Of a DNA stretch of 42,272 nt, positions 41,843 through 42,272 are shown in pieces. The stretch covers positions 1 to 42,272 of the forward strand of contig JALHLM010000003.1 of NCBI GenBank assembly GCA_022844585.1, in the 5' to 3' direction. The position numbers and the translations under genes were made by a program. Origin of the DNA: Pirellulales bacterium. GTDB taxonomy: Bacteria; Planctomycetota; Planctomycetia; Pirellulales; JALHLM01. The notes beneath the pieces were generated by a model, which was not told the origin of the DNA, ran no database searches, and saw only the letters and a program-made list of their open reading frames with translations. Numbering within the stretch: position 1 is the first letter of the stretch; each line of letters begins with the position of its first letter.

Positions 41843-42272
41843 ATGTCCACCCACTGCGACCTGATTGTTGTCGGCGGCGGCTTTGCCGGATTGACCTGCG
41901 CGCAGGCCGCCGCGGCGCGTGGGCTGCGGACCGTGGTACTGGAACGCAAGGACGACGTCGGCGCGGCGTGCCATACGACCGGCATCCTCGTTAAAGAGGT
42001 CGCCGACGCATGGGACGTGCCCCGCTCGATGACGCGGCGGATACATGGCGTCCGACTGTACAGTCCGTCGCTACGGTGGATCGATCTCCACTCGCCGGGC
42101 TATTTCTTTCTGGCAACCGACACGCCGGCGATGATGCGATGGCTGGCGGGAGTAGCCGAGGACGCCGGCGCGAAGATTCGCCTCGGGACTAGCTACCAGG
42201 GCTGCGAACGGAACAGCGAAGGCGTACGGCTCGCGGAACAGGATCTCACCGCCACATTCTTGGTCGGCGCCG
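41843..42272 (+). CDS. FAD-dependent oxidoreductase, N-terminal part (runs off the window)
   Basis: The ATG at 41843 opens 143 codons without a stop up to the window end. The product begins STHCDLIVVGGGFAGLTCAQ: a GxGxxG-type dinucleotide-binding motif (VVGGGFAG) followed by LERKDD at the end of the second strand, as in FAD-binding geranylgeranyl-reductase-like and related monooxygenase-type proteins. VGAACHTTGILVKEV and MMRWLAGVAEDAGAKI agree with this group. The rest of the gene lies outside, so the exact family is open. It is divergent from the kinase gene. Confidence 0.8.
   Translation, partial: MSTHCDLIVVGGGFAGLTCAQAAAARGLRTVVLERKDDVGAACHTTGILVKEVADAWDVPRSMTRRIHGVRLYSPSLRWIDLHSPGYFFLATDTPAMMRWLAGVAEDAGAKIRLGTSYQGCERNSEGVRLAEQDLTATFLVGA

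Noticed and set aside
41585..42046. N-terminal extension of the kinase frame
   Set aside because: It reads through the MITE-like repeat and opposite the FAD-oxidoreductase gene; the peptide LARSASEGE...SPSLALRAS is a product of the inverted repeat.
1..42272. CRISPR array or anti-phage defence island
   Set aside because: No regularly spaced direct repeats, no cas, restriction, toxin-antitoxin or other recognised defence genes were seen; the repeats found are inverted or within proteins.

Overview
The window reads as a piece of a GC-rich Planctomycetota chromosome, most likely of the Pirellulales/Pirellula type. This rests on sequence signs known from that phylum: two gene pairs of the PSCyt/PSD1 (DUF1549/DUF1553) plus DUF1501 type, PEP-CTERM sorting tails, 'LEPLEDR/LESLEQR' N-termini on giant secreted proteins, a 'DENPYQSP' small membrane protein, a Ser/Thr kinase with a DWG motif, and a dihydropteroate-synthase-like protein of the tetrahydromethanopterin type. 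No tRNA, rRNA, CRISPR array, integrase or transposase was seen.

Layout. 1-4.2 kb: two small membrane proteins (-), a short-chain dehydrogenase (SDR) with a degenerate active site, the dihydropteroate-synthase-like protein, and a small PEP-CTERM protein; the gaps hold inverted repeats. 4.2-7.6 kb: a secreted serine hydrolase (beta-lactamase fold) joined to four tandem repeats and a dockerin-like tail, closed by a clear terminator. 7.6-9.8 kb: a small membrane protein, a normal SDR, and a convergent amidohydrolase. 9.8-13.6 kb: a two-gene operon of a cytochrome-like PSD1 protein and a DUF1501 protein. 13.6-20 kb: a secreted esterase, a glycoside-hydrolase-like protein, an aldo/keto reductase (all -) and a DUF1349 protein (+). 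20-27.5 kb (-): a 1693-residue lamin-tail/CotH protein and a LamG protein, both with the same dockerin-like module. 27.9-32.2 kb: the ABC-F ATPase Uup (-), divergent from a three-gene group of a membrane glycosyltransferase and two unknown proteins. 32.2-38.7 kb (-): an alpha/beta hydrolase downstream of a four-gene operon (PQQ-type propeller, PSD1 protein, DUF1501 protein, EF-hand protein). 38.9-42.3 kb: a Ser/Thr kinase followed at 4 nt by a dual-specificity-like phosphatase (-), then, across a MITE-like element, the start of a FAD-dependent oxidoreductase that runs off the window.

The shared theme is secreted or surface-attached degradative and binding proteins plus their signalling. The most unusual points are: (i) the LamG protein, which looks like two PEP-CTERM proteins fused in frame through a combined sorting signal/signal peptide; (ii) the second DUF1501 gene, interrupted by an in-frame TAA with the remaining 47 codons intact and still overlapping the next start codon; (iii) a 144-bp dockerin-like module repeated in three unrelated giant proteins; (iv) four ~108-residue repeats in the serine hydrolase; and (v) the kinase/phosphatase pair with a C-terminal Cache-like sensor. 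Start codons were moved from the longest reading frame wherever a ribosome site, signal peptide or family start argued for it.
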